Positions 36,322 through 47,792 of a stretch of 64,000 nt of DNA are shown one piece after another. The position numbers and the translations under genes are program-made. Each line of letters starts with the position of its first letter. The stretch's first letter is position 1. The notes beneath the pieces were generated by a model that searched no databases, was not told the DNA's origin, and saw only the letters and a list, made by a program, of their open reading frames with translations. This DNA comes from Pleurotus djamor. Lineage: Eukaryota; Basidiomycota; Agaricomycetes; Agaricales; Pleurotaceae. The DNA lies in contig JAPEVF010000068.1 in assembly GCA_029747585.1 (NCBI GenBank), forward strand, positions 37,658 through 101,657. The letters run 5' to 3'.

Positions 36322-37652
36322 ATGGCAGATCACCGCGAAAGGCTCGCTGGAGCGGGGAACTCACACTCACTGAAGAGACCCCATTCGGGAGGCAGCTCAA
36401 AGCCGAAATATCGGCCTAGAGTAAGGATATGTCCTTTGTAAATACACCACGACTTAAGCCAATCAGGATGGCGCTGGTTGGACGAAGCGGACTATCGACG
36501 GTCCAGGCGTATGGGCAACGTGTAAGTTCTCTTCCGCCGAGCTCCCCTGCTGCACACCCCATGGACCACAGGTGTCAAGGGAAAGGAAAAGCAGGCGGTT
36601 GGAGAATTATATGACTTGTTTGAAGTAGTACGGCAGCATGACTTCTCATTGCTCATCGCATTATCTGATTTAATTTGCGCTAGGTAGCCTCGGACATTTG
36701 GCCTCTGTCCGATGACCCTACTGGTAATTTGGAGAATTCCGATGACGATGAAGACCTGCCAATAGAGGCCCAAATAGCGAAAGAGGTCGCCGCGGCTAAA
36801 AGGCCAAAAAGAGAGGCTCGATTCTGTGATTCACAGTTGGCTTCATTCAATTGTTGGAGCCATTTACTGATTAGCTCAATGCAGCAAACTGCCAGACTGG
36901 AACGCCATGTGGTAAGGGAGTCTCTCTCCAATGGAACATATCCGACGTGAACGTAGTTACTAGTCGTCTTCATTGCTTGTCGACCCCCTGTGGACCCCGT
37001 CACGATGGTCGTCAGCCATGTCGAGAACGTTCAACGCACAGGTATCTCCCGGACACGGTGAGCTTCTTCGCCCGCGTCAACCCCACCTAGTGACGTTAGT
37101 CCAGGTATACCCACCGTTTGGTTCCCTCATCGAACACCTGCGCAGCCAATCTTCCGGATATCACCAACCTTTGCAAAGAAGTGTTCGATCAGTTTTTCCA
37201 AAATAACCCAGGTCCATCAAGCGTAAGTCTTCGTGGGTAACCGTTTCTGGTGGCTGATGTTCAGTCTCATCCAGTATAAAATTGAACTGAGGATTAGAAA
37301 CCATACGACGCACACACGCGATCTTCTGATCCCGCACATCGCTGCCTGCTTACCGAACAATCTCACGGTGAAGCTTGATGATCCCGAGGTGTTCATTCTG
37401 GTGGAGATCTTCAAGGTTCGCGCTTAAGTGTGTCATGCCGACGCCCATACTCACTCGTTTGCCTAGAGTGTCTGTGGTATCGGAGTAGTGAAGGACTATT
37501 ACCGATTTCAAAAATTCAACATTATGGAAGTCGGGAAGTCCAAGGGAATTGACGACAATTTCCGAAGCGTCGGAGGACGACTTTCGGGCGACAAGCCAGA
37601 CAGTGAATCCCAGACGCCTACCACTATCACATCTGCACAACCAGATACGTAG
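36322..37652 (+). CDS. TAN1: THUMP-domain tRNA acetylation factor TAN1
   Basis: Adapter needed with the acetyltransferase Kre33/NAT10 for N4-acetylcytidine in tRNA-Ser and tRNA-Leu. The N-terminus MADHRERLAGAGNSHSLKR is polar. Then come GKEKQAVGELYDLFE, an acidic stretch DDDEDLPIEAQIAKEV, and the THUMP region: FISCRPPVDPV, SHVENVQRTGISRTRFTKRL, VANLPDITNLCKEVFDQFF, then YKIELRIRNHTT and VFILVEIFKSVCGIGVVKDYYRFQKFNIMEV. Several introns. I end it at the in-frame TAG after SAQPDT; splicing a further 32-base candidate would add only LHFP. Confidence 0.87.
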
Positions 37653-39121
37653 GTGATATACTTATTCAGCGTCGGCGTAGACTGCACTTCCCATGATCCA
37701 CCTCAACCGTCCGTCAACTTCGTTTACAGTTTCATTCTCTAAGCATGCCCTTGTCGTTCGGTTTAAGGCACCTCATTTTTCTTTTGCTCTATCTAGGAAG
37801 ACAGTATCGGTGAGAGGAAACTGGAGCATCGAGATACTTAGTTATCGCCCAGTGCCGCCGGGCCGTCAATGGATGCCGTCACAACCTCTGTTTGAAGTTC
37901 TCGTTGTCGGCAACCCCACCTCTGGTGGGATTCTCTGGGAAAAGCACTATTGTTGCTACCCTCCTTTTCGTCCAAGGCAGTGCGCCTTAGAGTTTGCGAG
38001 AATCTTATGGGCGTCATCTATTCTTGGTGGGTGTGTTACTGAACCTAGTTTGTGGAGCCTAATTCGACGCTTCATCCTCTTTTGTGGGTCACATCTATTA
38101 TGGCGTTTCCAATGCTGATCCTAATATCCAAGACCGACACGCGTCCAGAGCCATCGCCGCATTGTATCCCTTGACGTCGGAGGGAGCGAGTGCACCGGGT
38201 GGAATCCCCCAGTTGAAGCATGCAATTCCGTCGTTGCCAAGTTTCCTTCCCAGCCTATGTTCAAGTCTAAAAATGTATATGCAATTCCAATACGACAGGT
38301 TTCACCCCAGAAGCCTAAAAGTGTGAGCCATAGCTGTTCACCGCTAGCCCATCGACCGCGTGGATCCTCACAGATTTGTTCTCAAAAGGGAGATCAATTT
38401 CTCATGATGAACTCAACGAAGGACTTTCCAAATATCGTCGACAACCCTGCGGTCCATCGGCCTTACGTTACCGCTGAGACCCTCTGAGACCTCGCCGACG
38501 GATAAGATGCCATGCCCTGAAAGTTGCGGCGCTCTTCTGGTACTATTATTTTGGGCCTTTTAATTGATTTATTTCCCTGATATATTCATTGCTACCAGGA
38601 ACCGGTATCTGCCATTTGGCTGTCTTTGGCTTTGTTTTCGCTAGGTTTATGTCATGAAGTTTCTGCACGTCGCCAAGTCTTATTATGTACTTGCGCTTTC
38701 CATGTGGCCGAAAGTCCATGAAGGTCGAACGTTGAACTGGCGTAGACAACAGCATCCATCACCTTCCAAGTTTGTATAAAGTGACTGTTGGTATGATACT
38801 TAAGTTACTATCGTTTGAGGGCTCGTACAGCCTCCCAATTGCAGGTTGCAACTGGGTGCTGGTCACGGTTTAGGGTCTCTTTTCTGATCGGCTCGGTTAC
38901 TCCATCTGACATAGACCAACTTTTTGCTTCCGCTTTGCACTCGCATTTGAGATAGATCTGTATCGACCAAGAGCAAATCCTACAGAGTCCTCATTTTATG
39001 ATGCAGGTTACTTCAAACTCATGGAACGCTATATAAAGACAGGTTCGCTTTCATCATTTTCATCGTGCTGTCTCTAACACACTCTATCCAAAGTCTAGAT
39101 TCTGTATCTCTACCCGCAACG
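37653..39121. other. 1.5 kb stretch with unassigned open frames
   Basis: Several overlapping plus-strand frames occur (37693-38118, 38084-38326, 38257-38487). One phase holds LVGFSGKSTIVATLL, which looks like part of a P-loop, and another IYYGVSNADPNIQDRHASRA. I could not join them into a believable protein. This may be a broken gene or chance. A TATA box for the next gene lies at its right end. Confidence 0.4.
39030..39037 (+). promoter_or_regulatory. TATA box of the TEA-domain gene
   Basis: TATATAAA lies 92 bases before the start codon of the TEA-domain gene. Confidence 0.5.
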
Positions 39122-40577
39122 ATGTCGTTCAATGACTGGCACGCTGGGCACGACGTTGCCGCGGTTAGGCAGAGCTCATCGGCTTCCTTTGTTGGCAAAT
39201 CAACCATCGAAGACTTCGTCCTCACACCCTCCGCCGAGGAACAAAACCGTGCTGCCGTTCAGAACGCTGAGACTGGCCGTCGTAGCTGGAAGACGGTCAA
39301 AGGTGGTTCTGGAGAGGCAGTGTGGTCGCCCCAACTGTGCGTTCGACTCGATTCATGTCATCCTGCCAGTAGCGCTGACCATGCGTTATAGGGAAGCTGC
39401 CCTGATCGAAGGTCGCTATGATAATGCTCGCTTGGAGAACCATGACTGACCCGCAGGAATAGGCCTGGAGAAGTACCAGCCGGATCCTTCGAAAACCAAG
39501 ACCTTAGGAAGGTTTCCAATGCGCAATCGCTTTATCTCTGATTATATCTTCCAGGTAGGCCGCACATAGTAGCTCATTGTCGAAAGTTGCTGAAAGCGCG
39601 CGCGCTGTAGACCACTGGAAAGAAGAGAACGCCGAAGCAGGTGGGCAGCAGAATCCAGCAGCTGCGGGATACTTGCAAGGGTGACAACAGTGGGCGCACA
39701 NTTTTTTTCTTTGCTCCGTCAACTCAGCCAATCCCCTTAGTACTCCGACTAATCTCTCGAACATCCGGAAGTGAAGGCCCGAGTTCTCCTCCCCACAACC
39801 CTGATTCAGGTGACTCACCTTGTCCGTCGCCACCAGCCACTTCCCCGGCCCCAGTCGATACGTCCATTTCGGCCCAACCTTTACATTCCTCAGGTCTTGG
39901 TGGCGACCAAGTCTTAGTAACCGTTATCTTGAGTGGGTCCAGCAACGTTGGGCTTCCTCACATAGACCTGGCTTATACAGGTTCACAGCAAATCACTCTC
40001 CAATCTTCACGAGACCCGAGATATGCTGTAGATGTCCTCCCGCCACACCCGGCTCCCGTCCAATTCCCTTCCTTGATAATTTATTCTCCCATTCCACTCC
40101 AAGACCGATACGATATCATGGTTGTTGACTGTGCGACCAACAAGTGCCATTATTCAGAGGAAAACTGTACGTTGTATCCGTTCAGTGTCCCAGGCCGCTG
40201 GGCCTATCAAGGCGTCCTCACATATCAGTGGAAAATTCTGAGAGACTGTAGGTTTCTTCTGCGTTGATCAAATAGTCCTGGACGCTTATGATGGATGCCT
40301 AGGTACTGGCGACTTCATGATATATCACAGGTTTCGATCTTGTAACCAAGCCTCGACCTTGCCGGGGGCGATTACCGTTGCGTATCGCCTTTGTCGTCAG
40401 CAAGGCAGTACAGTGTCCTCGTTCCCAGTGGTTGACAGCCACGCCGCGCAGTACGCCGGTTCAACCTACGTGCCCCCCGCACCAGGTCATACGTTGGCCC
40501 TCGCGACCGAGACTCAGCGATCATCACACACGCAGACACCTTGGTGGGCCTCCTTGTATTCTCTTGCATTCTCATAA
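39122..40577 (+). CDS. TEA/ATTS-domain transcription factor
   Basis: DNA-binding regulator of the TEAD/AbaA/Tec1 family. The TEA domain runs from VWSPQLEAALIEGI through LEKYQPDPSKTKTLGRFPMRNRFISDYIF to VTGVRRTPKQVGSRIQQLRDTC; the recognition helix with KQVGSRIQQLR is intact. At least three introns cut the domain, one leaving a coding exon of about 20 bases (GGAAGCTGCC...). The undetermined base at 39702 sits by a T run inside the intron after CKG. After the domain come a Pro/Ser-rich linker (PPHNPDSGDSPCPSPP) and a longer C-terminal part with LIIYSPIPLQDRYDIMVVDC and WAYQGVLTYQWKILRDC. It ends ASLYSLAFS. In ascomycetes relatives control conidiation and filamentation; the role here is unknown. 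Confidence 0.87.
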
Positions 40578-41067
40578 TACCTCATGCCCGATACTTTCAG
40601 GACGACATCGGGTTCCAGATTTGGCCATGGATGGCGTGTAGACAATTCTCTGATAAACAGTGGTCACCCAGAGCAATATTACTACTCATCTTAGATTCGT
40701 CGTAGACTCGTGATACACTGTATTTAAATTGAATTCGAATACGCAGTGTACCCTCCAACTCTGGATACTCGTAGCTACGAATGCGGCTGGCCGACGCTGC
40801 GACGAGACCAAGCTCCGGGCTCGAGTTCAAAGTGCGGTCGACGGGGTAGCAATCAGGAACCAGGGACGAAAGAAAGTAAACGGTATTCACTGCTCCATGC
40901 AGTCCGGACACCACCATTCTATTATATTAGCCAAGATCCATTTTCGCTGAAATGAGGTCGTGAAGCCAGACGGTGGGGTTACACCCGAGTTGTGGCTGGC
41001 AGGAAAATATAATCAAGCCCACGATCTCCAGAAGAACAGAATTACAATACAAATTAAAAACTCAATT
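40578..41067. other. convergent 3' intergenic stretch
   Basis: About 490 bases between the stops of the TEA gene (plus) and RFC5 (minus); it should hold both 3' ends. No gene seen. Confidence 0.5.
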
Positions 41068-42659
41068 TCAGTCGAAGCCTGTCAAGTCCATGCCATAGAA
41101 GAATTGCTACGGGGATGCGTCAATTGACCGAAAATGCGAGAGCGTGGGTGGGGGCGTACTTTGTATATACTCATCACTTTCACAACCCAAGCTTCTAAGT
41201 GAAATATCTTCTTGCTGCCAACCCTCATACGTGTTTCCTGTGAGACCTTCAGCGCTTCGTTTCGTCACGACAGCGAGCAAATACACACATAAAATGCAGC
41301 CCAGTGCATGATGTCTGCCTTGATGGCTTCGTCCACCCTTTCCACTACCCGCTCCGCTACAGTCTATGGAAGTCATAAGCATTATGGAGTAATTCGGCGC
41401 TACGAAAAAGACAGACCTTCAAGATGACGGTCGGCGGTATGCAATGGCTGAGGAGCTCGTAGAATTTGGCACGAACTTCCATGACACGCGCAGGCGTCTG
41501 TTCTTGGACAATCAGATCGGCGACCTTGTGACAGTAAGATTCCCAGTCGGGTTTGGCGATGACTATGTTCGCCGAAAGATCAGGGCTATGACAAATTATG
41601 ATCAGTGGAGCACAAACACGATGGGAAAATCGATTACGATTGCATTTTTAGGGCCTCCAGGACGAGCAAGGCTTTCCGCATATTTCCACTTGAATCCTCT
41701 ATTATTCTAACGGCGACATCTGGGGGAAGATCGAAGCCCACGCGTTTTGATACCAAGGTGAGTACGTTATGCATCTTTACGGAGTCAGCAAGCAGGCGTA
41801 GAACAAAGAGGCCGTGTGGGCTTACTGCTTCTTGGTCTGGGGCTGAAACACGCATGAGCAAGCACCTGCTCTTGATCGGAGCGATTAGACGGCTGGTGCT
41901 ATTGGCGCATAGGATTATCCGCATATTCGACATATATTTCTCCATGGTTCGGCGGAGCGCCGCTTGGGCATCACGGGTTAGGGAGTCAGCTTCATTGATG
42001 ATGACAACTAAACGCCGTGGGGAGACATAAGATGAGGAAGCAATATAATTTACTCAAAGCTCACCTTTGAAACGTTGCTTAGCATTCAAGTCAACCTGCT
42101 GTGTCTGGGCGATCTCTTTTAAAAGTTCCTGTATGACTACACGATCGTAGTTCCCGGTTTCACTAAAAAGATTAAGCAAGGAAGCCGTCGAATAGAGAAA
42201 AGTCTTACCTAGGCGTAATTTCGATATGGAAATTGCTTTGAACCAGATTGACCTCCAACTTTCGTTTCGAAGGGGTCAAAAACACCCTTTGATCGATTTT
42301 AATCTAGTTTTGGGGGGTAAAAGGTTACATTTCAAGACCGAGGAAGATCGGCAACACACCTTTTCGACTCCTGGTCCGAACAATTCTTTGAGGGTGCACG
42401 CTATCCTAGTCTTCTTTCCGGCCCCCGAAGGGCCATAGAAGAGCATGTGAGGAAAGTCGCCTGATGATGCCTGGTAAGATTCGTCAACGACGGCCACCGA
42501 CAGAACGGGTCGTCCCGCACCAATGATCGCAGACGAGCTGACAGTCCTTTATGATAATTCAGGTCGTCTAGCGACCTGGGTCGATACTAGCTCTTAATTT
42601 CAGCCAAAGCAGAGTCACTTGCATCAGACAGTGTATACCTGGTCTACCCATAGCGACAT
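41068..42659 (-). CDS. RFC5: replication factor C subunit 5 (human RFC3 equivalent)
   Basis: Small subunit of the clamp loader that places PCNA on DNA. Exons join as MSLWVDQ, YRPRSLDDLNYHKGLSARL, SGDFPHMLFYGPSGAGKKTR (Walker A), FHIEITPSETGNYDRVVIQELLKE, VVIINEADSLTRDAQAALRR (the Walker B region with NEAD), RIILCANSTSRLIAPIKSRC (SRC arginine finger) and IVIAKPDWESYCHKVADLI. It ends MDLTGFD. GKKT in place of GKT(S/T) and NEAD in place of DEAD are the normal signature of this subunit. Length and order match the yeast protein closely, so identification is firm. About eight introns. Confidence 0.93.
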
Positions 42660-43185
42660 GATGGTTGGTCGAGCGCGTCGTTGGTGGTGGTTGAGAGTAA
42701 AGAATGGTGTCACGGCGCGCGTGACGTAACGCGATTTCCCCAATTCAGATGTCACAACATTTGACCAAGCCCAATGTGTTCAACGCACCCCACCCCCCGC
42801 TGCTTTCAACAGATTATTGGTTTGGAGCTAAGTACTCATAACATTTGTTTTCTTGCAACAATTTGGCCTGCGAGTGAAAATATATTCTGACGATTCTCAC
42901 GATTTTCTTGGCGAACTTGAGGACGGCGACTTGTGGGTCGACGAAGTCTCCAAGAGTCGGAGTTGAAACAGAGATTACTTCCAAGATGGCTCCAATTACA
43001 ATAGCACGCAGGTGGTGAAGCTCACGAAGGTAGGGAGAATTGTGCATCCCACACATGGCAAAGACGTTGAAGAAGCACACTGGCAACGGCGGCCGTTGAA
43101 AGCAGCTCACGGGCCCTAGACTCTAGCAGGGTTACCGATGGTATAGGAACACAGTGATATTATCAATAAACTAGATCTGTGGGGC
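42660..43185. other. intergenic stretch, no gene recognised
   Basis: About 530 bases between RFC5 upstream side and the phosphatase 2 stop. A minus frame at 42814-43110 has no recognisable similarity. Confidence 0.5.
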
Positions 43186-45197
43186 TCAGATAGACGCAGA
43201 TCCACACGTAGCATTCCACGCAGCGTCGCCCCATTTAACGCTGGTACTCTTCCTATTAGCGCGGATGAATGTGGCCAAGGAGCAAGTTCCGTGGGCCCGA
43301 TCCCGAGCGGACGTCGCACAATTAGTGAGAGGGAAGGGTGCGCCGTTGAGTAGGAGCCGAATTTGAGGGGAAGGATCACTGAAATGGGCTCAGCCAGTGG
43401 GAACGAAAACAGACGAGAAGACAACACTTACGTAGCGCAACTGAATTTTTCCCATATCATCTGCGCCGCGAAGGGGACTTGTTGCGAGGTCCTAAATTTC
43501 CGCGTCGGAGGAACAGGACCACCGACGCGAAGCGGAGGGGTATCCCTGTACAAACAATCAATTACCCATCAATCATCCAGGAATCGAGGGAGGTGGCACA
43601 CTTCACTAAGCCCAGAGCAGTAAGGGCTAGATCAATCGTAGTGTCATGACCAAACTCTAGGTAAACAGGCTTGGCAGTCCCGGATGAATTTGAAAACCTG
43701 AGCAGACGAGGTGAACACACCTTGGACACTCGTTCACGGAAGTAGCGCGCACCTTTCGATGAGTGTACTGACGTACAAACTGCCGAGAGTTGGGCCCATG
43801 TTGTTTGGCAGATTAAACCCAAAGGCTCCGTCCATCAACAGATCTAATTCATACCTGCGACAAGGCAAGACGGAACATGAGATGAAAAAGGAATAGTGGA
43901 GTAGTGGACACACAACACCCACTCAAAATTTGATAACTCCTGATGGGTGAACACGTCGCACCAGGGCGAGACTTTCCAGGCCGCATAGTCATACGCACAT
44001 GCATACAACGCCCCGTGGGTATCGTCGTTACTGAAACCAAGTCCAGGCACAAGTCTATTGAGTCTCTCGGTAATTCGCGGTAGATAGACATTGCCCCAGG
44101 CTATGACGGCCTACGATGACGTATCGTTGTCAGCATGGACATCATCAGGTAAAGGCACAAAGGGACTCGTACATCGCCTCCGAAGGCATACTGCCAATTG
44201 CGACAAGTATCCATTGGTGTAATCCACGACACTGTAACATTGTCTTCGGGGATGGTGGAAAATACTGAGGATGAAAGGTTGTTCCAAGTCCTTCCGAAAT
44301 AGCCTTGACTGAACCACTGAGCAGACTCAATGACCTGGATACATATTTCCATGGGTGGGGAAACGGAGCATGAGGCATAAGCGCGCGGGTTCACGCAACA
44401 TGGAAGGTAAAAGGACCGACCCTGTCTTGATCACCTGCTAGAACATTGTCAACCTTGAGGTGAGGATAATTAAGCCTAAACCTGAACGACAGAGAAGTGA
44501 GCTCTATGTATGACAGGGTATACGTTAACGTGTCATTGTAATAATAACCACAAAGAAGCAGCAAGAAGCCTCGAGGATTTGAGCTCGACAAGAATCAAGA
44601 ACAAAAATCAAGGACACGGTTTTTGTGATGTATCACGTAACGCCTGACGCCTGACTGGCTCGCGCCACAAAGAACAGAAATTCCATTGAATAAAAAGGAG
44701 GTAATACGCACTCAACGCCATGCTCAAACAGTTCCCTCCTTCCTATCGCGGTCAAGTCGTCATGTCCAAGATTTGAAATATAACCATTCTTCAGGAATTG
44801 CAGTTCCTTGGGAAGCCTCGCGCGAGTGATCGCACTGGCACGAGTAGCAAGCTTCGCGGTCATGTTGGTGATGAACACGAGTTCGGAGGCAAGTGGGTAT
44901 CGACTGCCATGACGTCCCATCTACCAGGGAAAGAGTTGAAAGAAAGGGTCGATGCGTCAATACGAAAGTAGTATCATTGTCATTGGAAGGGAGTTTGGTC
45001 GTACATACCAACATGACCTGTTGGATTTGGCAATCGCTTGGTAGACTTGGCGTCAGGCCAGGAGGAACAGGTGCTTGGTGGTAAGGCGACAAGTTCCCAA
45101 GGTTGTTGACTTTGGTGGCTTCATTTTTCGACGTGGCTTGGCACACGACGTTGACGGCCCCGAGTGCAACGAGCAGAATTTTGACGAATGTCGCCAT
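43186..45197 (-). CDS. secreted histidine acid phosphatase 2 (phytase/MINPP-like)
   Basis: Paralogue of the genes at 19.7 and 51.6 kb. The signal peptide is MATFVKILLVALGAVNVVCQA. Catalytic MGRHGSRYP is formed across an intron after QQVML, and the distal motif is LEFGHDTTID. Landmarks: NLSPYHQAPVPPG, SLPSDCQIQQVML, LKNGYISNLGHDDLTAIGRRELFEHG, VIESAQWFSQGYFGRTW, CAYDYAAWKVSPWCDVF, NMGPTLGSLYVSTLIERF, and PQIRLLLNGAPFPL; it ends NATCGSASI. Compared with the other two it has a divergent middle part (SSSVFSTIPEDNVTVSWITPMDTC). About ten introns. It would release phosphate from inositol phosphates or other esters outside the cell; this is family inference. Confidence 0.87.
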
Positions 45198-46403
45198 GAA
45201 TAGCCCAGGATAAAACCGGCGCTCGAGTGGGAAAAGGAAGAAAGGACGGTCGTCGGGAAGTCTCGTTAGATAATGGGTTCACATCTCATTACCGCTTAGT
45301 GTGCGCCGAATCCACTGCCGTAAAGTAAGCATGCTCATCAACGACCTTTTGGAGAAGCAAGGTGGCGAAACATACTTATCATGGCGCATATGAGACGTGA
45401 CTCTGGTCCATGTGGTGCATGAACGAGGGCGTCCACGGCCTTAAGGTGCTAACAGGTGCTAGCGTCACGGGGTGCGGATGATTCGGCTTCTTTGAGCGCT
45501 GTTAAGCGCCCGAGCGAGAGTAAGTAGAAGAGGCATGACCATTAATGCCAGTGGAACGTTCGTAGACTTATAGAAGGTGAAGCTAGAAGTCTTCTGGCAG
45601 CCTGCATCTCATGAACGTGAGGCGAGGAAAAGCATGAGTAGAGTCTCAGAGAGAAACCCACAGAACAGAGTGGAATGAGCAAAGCTTGGAAACATTCAAC
45701 CATTGGGCACGCCCCCATTGTCAACTGAATGGGGCGAGTCTATTGAAGAACGTTCAAATACGCGACATCCAATGGCGAGATGGCTAAATATTGTCGTGAG
45801 AGTAGTCCAAAGGTGAACGGGGTTGGACTCACCGGTAAATTGCACTATCAGTAACGTCACTACCATTCTTTGTAGCCTTCCACCACGGTTCCTAGACTTG
45901 CGAAGGGTCTGAGTAATAGGGGAGGTGAGCGAAGTTTCCAACAGAATCAAGGTGATAGAACGGGAACCCGCTTGCGTACACGAGGCGGCGGGGATGACNG
46001 GGGGGTGGACGGGTGATGCAAGGTACAAGTCATGGAATAAAGCCGGCTGTTACACCGAATAACTGTGATATGGAGACATTATACAAGCATACATAGCAGT
46101 GATTTGTCAGAGCGGAGGGGGTGGGGACGTTGAGTTGGATGGATGGATTGAAGTCGACGGAAACGACAGGGACAGGCACCTGAGAGTCCGTGGAAAGGGG
46201 GGTATAGTTAAGTGAAAAGGATAAGGTAGGTGAACACAAGACCGAAGGTTCTCTAAGTAATGCGCTTGTATGACTGGAAGGCGTAAACCAAATGTTCTCG
46301 TCGAGAAGAGAATAAAATTCGATGCTGTTATTTTCGAAGGCTAGATAAGCAAGCAACGTCTCAGGTGAGCGAGAAACTGATATTCGACGTGTTCAGAACC
46401 AAC
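45198..46403. other. 1.2 kb stretch without recognised gene
   Basis: Lies upstream of phosphatase 2 and downstream of the Nudix gene. Minus frames at 45696-46028 and 46030-46356 carry no known motif. Probably promoter and 3' sequence. Confidence 0.45.
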
Positions 46404-47148
46404 CTACGAACGCGCCAGGGTCGATTGCTGTAACCCTTCCGAAAGCTCTTGCTTCCACTCCAAACGCCTAACAGCCTCGGCGTAATCCACCCACTCTCTT
46501 CTTCTTTCATTGGCTTCTAACCAATCTGCGTCAAGCGCAGTTACGTCGAGTTCGAAGAAGTGATANGTGGATGACGGGGAGTATATCGTCTTGACAAAGC
46601 GTGTTATTTTACCATGGACACCGGCTGGAGGGGTGCGGTAANATTGATGGACACGCAGCGNGTTTGCATTGACGCGCAAAAAAGAAAGGTCGGAANATCA
46701 GGAGGTGAGGAGACGGATAGAGGGACAAAGGGTGAGACCTTCTTCCAAGGCTTCCCGAGAGGCTGCGGCCTCCAANACACCATCTGACGGCTCCCATCCG
46801 CCCTTTGGAACTGTGANGACGANANTCNAGAAAAAAGGCGCATAGAANGNNNGTTNTNAGNACNNANANNNAGCGAAAAAGNGGNGANATANGNNACTCA
46901 CGGACCCANTTATTTGGNCGCTTNCGACTTGTCACTACGAGCACCTTTCCTGAGGTCCTTGCAATGGGAATGGCGCAGCACACGATACGTGGAGTTGAGC
47001 GCCCCTTGGTGCCCATGGCGTATTTGGTGCGTATCGACGGGGAAGAAGTGGACTGTGAGGCTGNCGAGGCCTGGCGAAGAGGTTCTCTGGTAGCCAGAGA
47101 GCTTTCAACCACAAATGCGAGAGGAGGTGGCGACTGAGAAAGCCGCAA
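46404..47148 (-). CDS. Nudix hydrolase, diphosphoinositol polyphosphate phosphohydrolase-like
   Basis: Hydrolase for diphosphoinositol polyphosphates or dinucleoside polyphosphates (Aps1/Ddp1 type). Three exons: TPRIVCCAIPIARTSGKVLVVTSRK then PNxWV; then LPKGGWEPSDG and AAASREALEEAGV, the Nudix box, completed across an intron; then GKITRFVKTIYSPSS, YHFFELDVTALDADWLE, RRREWVDYAEAVRRL, ending QQSTLARS. The REALEEAG core is intact. The first Glu of the general consensus is Gly here, at a position that also varies in yeast Ddp1. Many undetermined bases between 46565 and 47065 obscure exon edges and some residues. The start is uncertain: Met at 47148, or Met at 47016 (MGTKGRSTPRIV). Confidence 0.78.
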
Positions 47149-47792
47149 CTGCCGTCCGGATGACGACCGGAGAAAGTCTGCAGTAGGCGACGTTTTGGGA
47201 GACGGTGATTATTCAAAAAACGAGTCCGATGCGTTGTGAAGCAAGAATCTGCCTGAAAAAACGGGGGATTGACAGNGTTGTCGGGAACGACGAGGAATGC
47301 AAGAAATGTGAAATTGNGCTGTGGAATAAAAAGGATGCCTACTGACGGTGGCCACAGGTCTAGAATGATCGGACCTCGAATGGGGCTTTTCCGAAACGGC
47401 GAACTAAATGCACCGACGTCGTGGNCAACGACGAGCAGAGGGTCGAGCAGAACGCAGNGGGCGACGAGGAGAAATGGAACAGAAAAAATATAAAGGTAGT
47501 TATAATGTCAAGGGATGCGTAATTTGAGCGATTACTTTATAAGGTCACTCGTCACTTCCACGCACGTTCTTCGGCTTCCTTCTGCCGAGGATAAAGTATG
47601 GGGTGGCCCTGAGTCAATCCCAACACTCGAGTTGATCAACATCAAACCATCTGCATCAGCGTCCTTCGTCCCATCTCTAATCTTATCCCACTGCCCCCTT
47701 TGATACCCAGGTCTCACAGGCCAGGCCTCNTAGAATAGANATGACTCTAAAGTTGCTCTATCGGAATACATCANNNCTNGNGAATAAAGATA
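47149..47792. other. low-quality intergenic stretch
   Basis: About 640 bases with scattered undetermined bases. A minus frame at 47532-47771 (ending VEVTSDLIK) has no recognisable similarity and could be untranslated sequence of the ZIP gene. Confidence 0.4.

Noticed and set aside
37910..37990. P-loop-like GFSGKST stretch as an ABC transporter or ATPase
   Set aside because: No Walker B, signature motif or other matching part nearby, and the frame stops right after; too weak to call.
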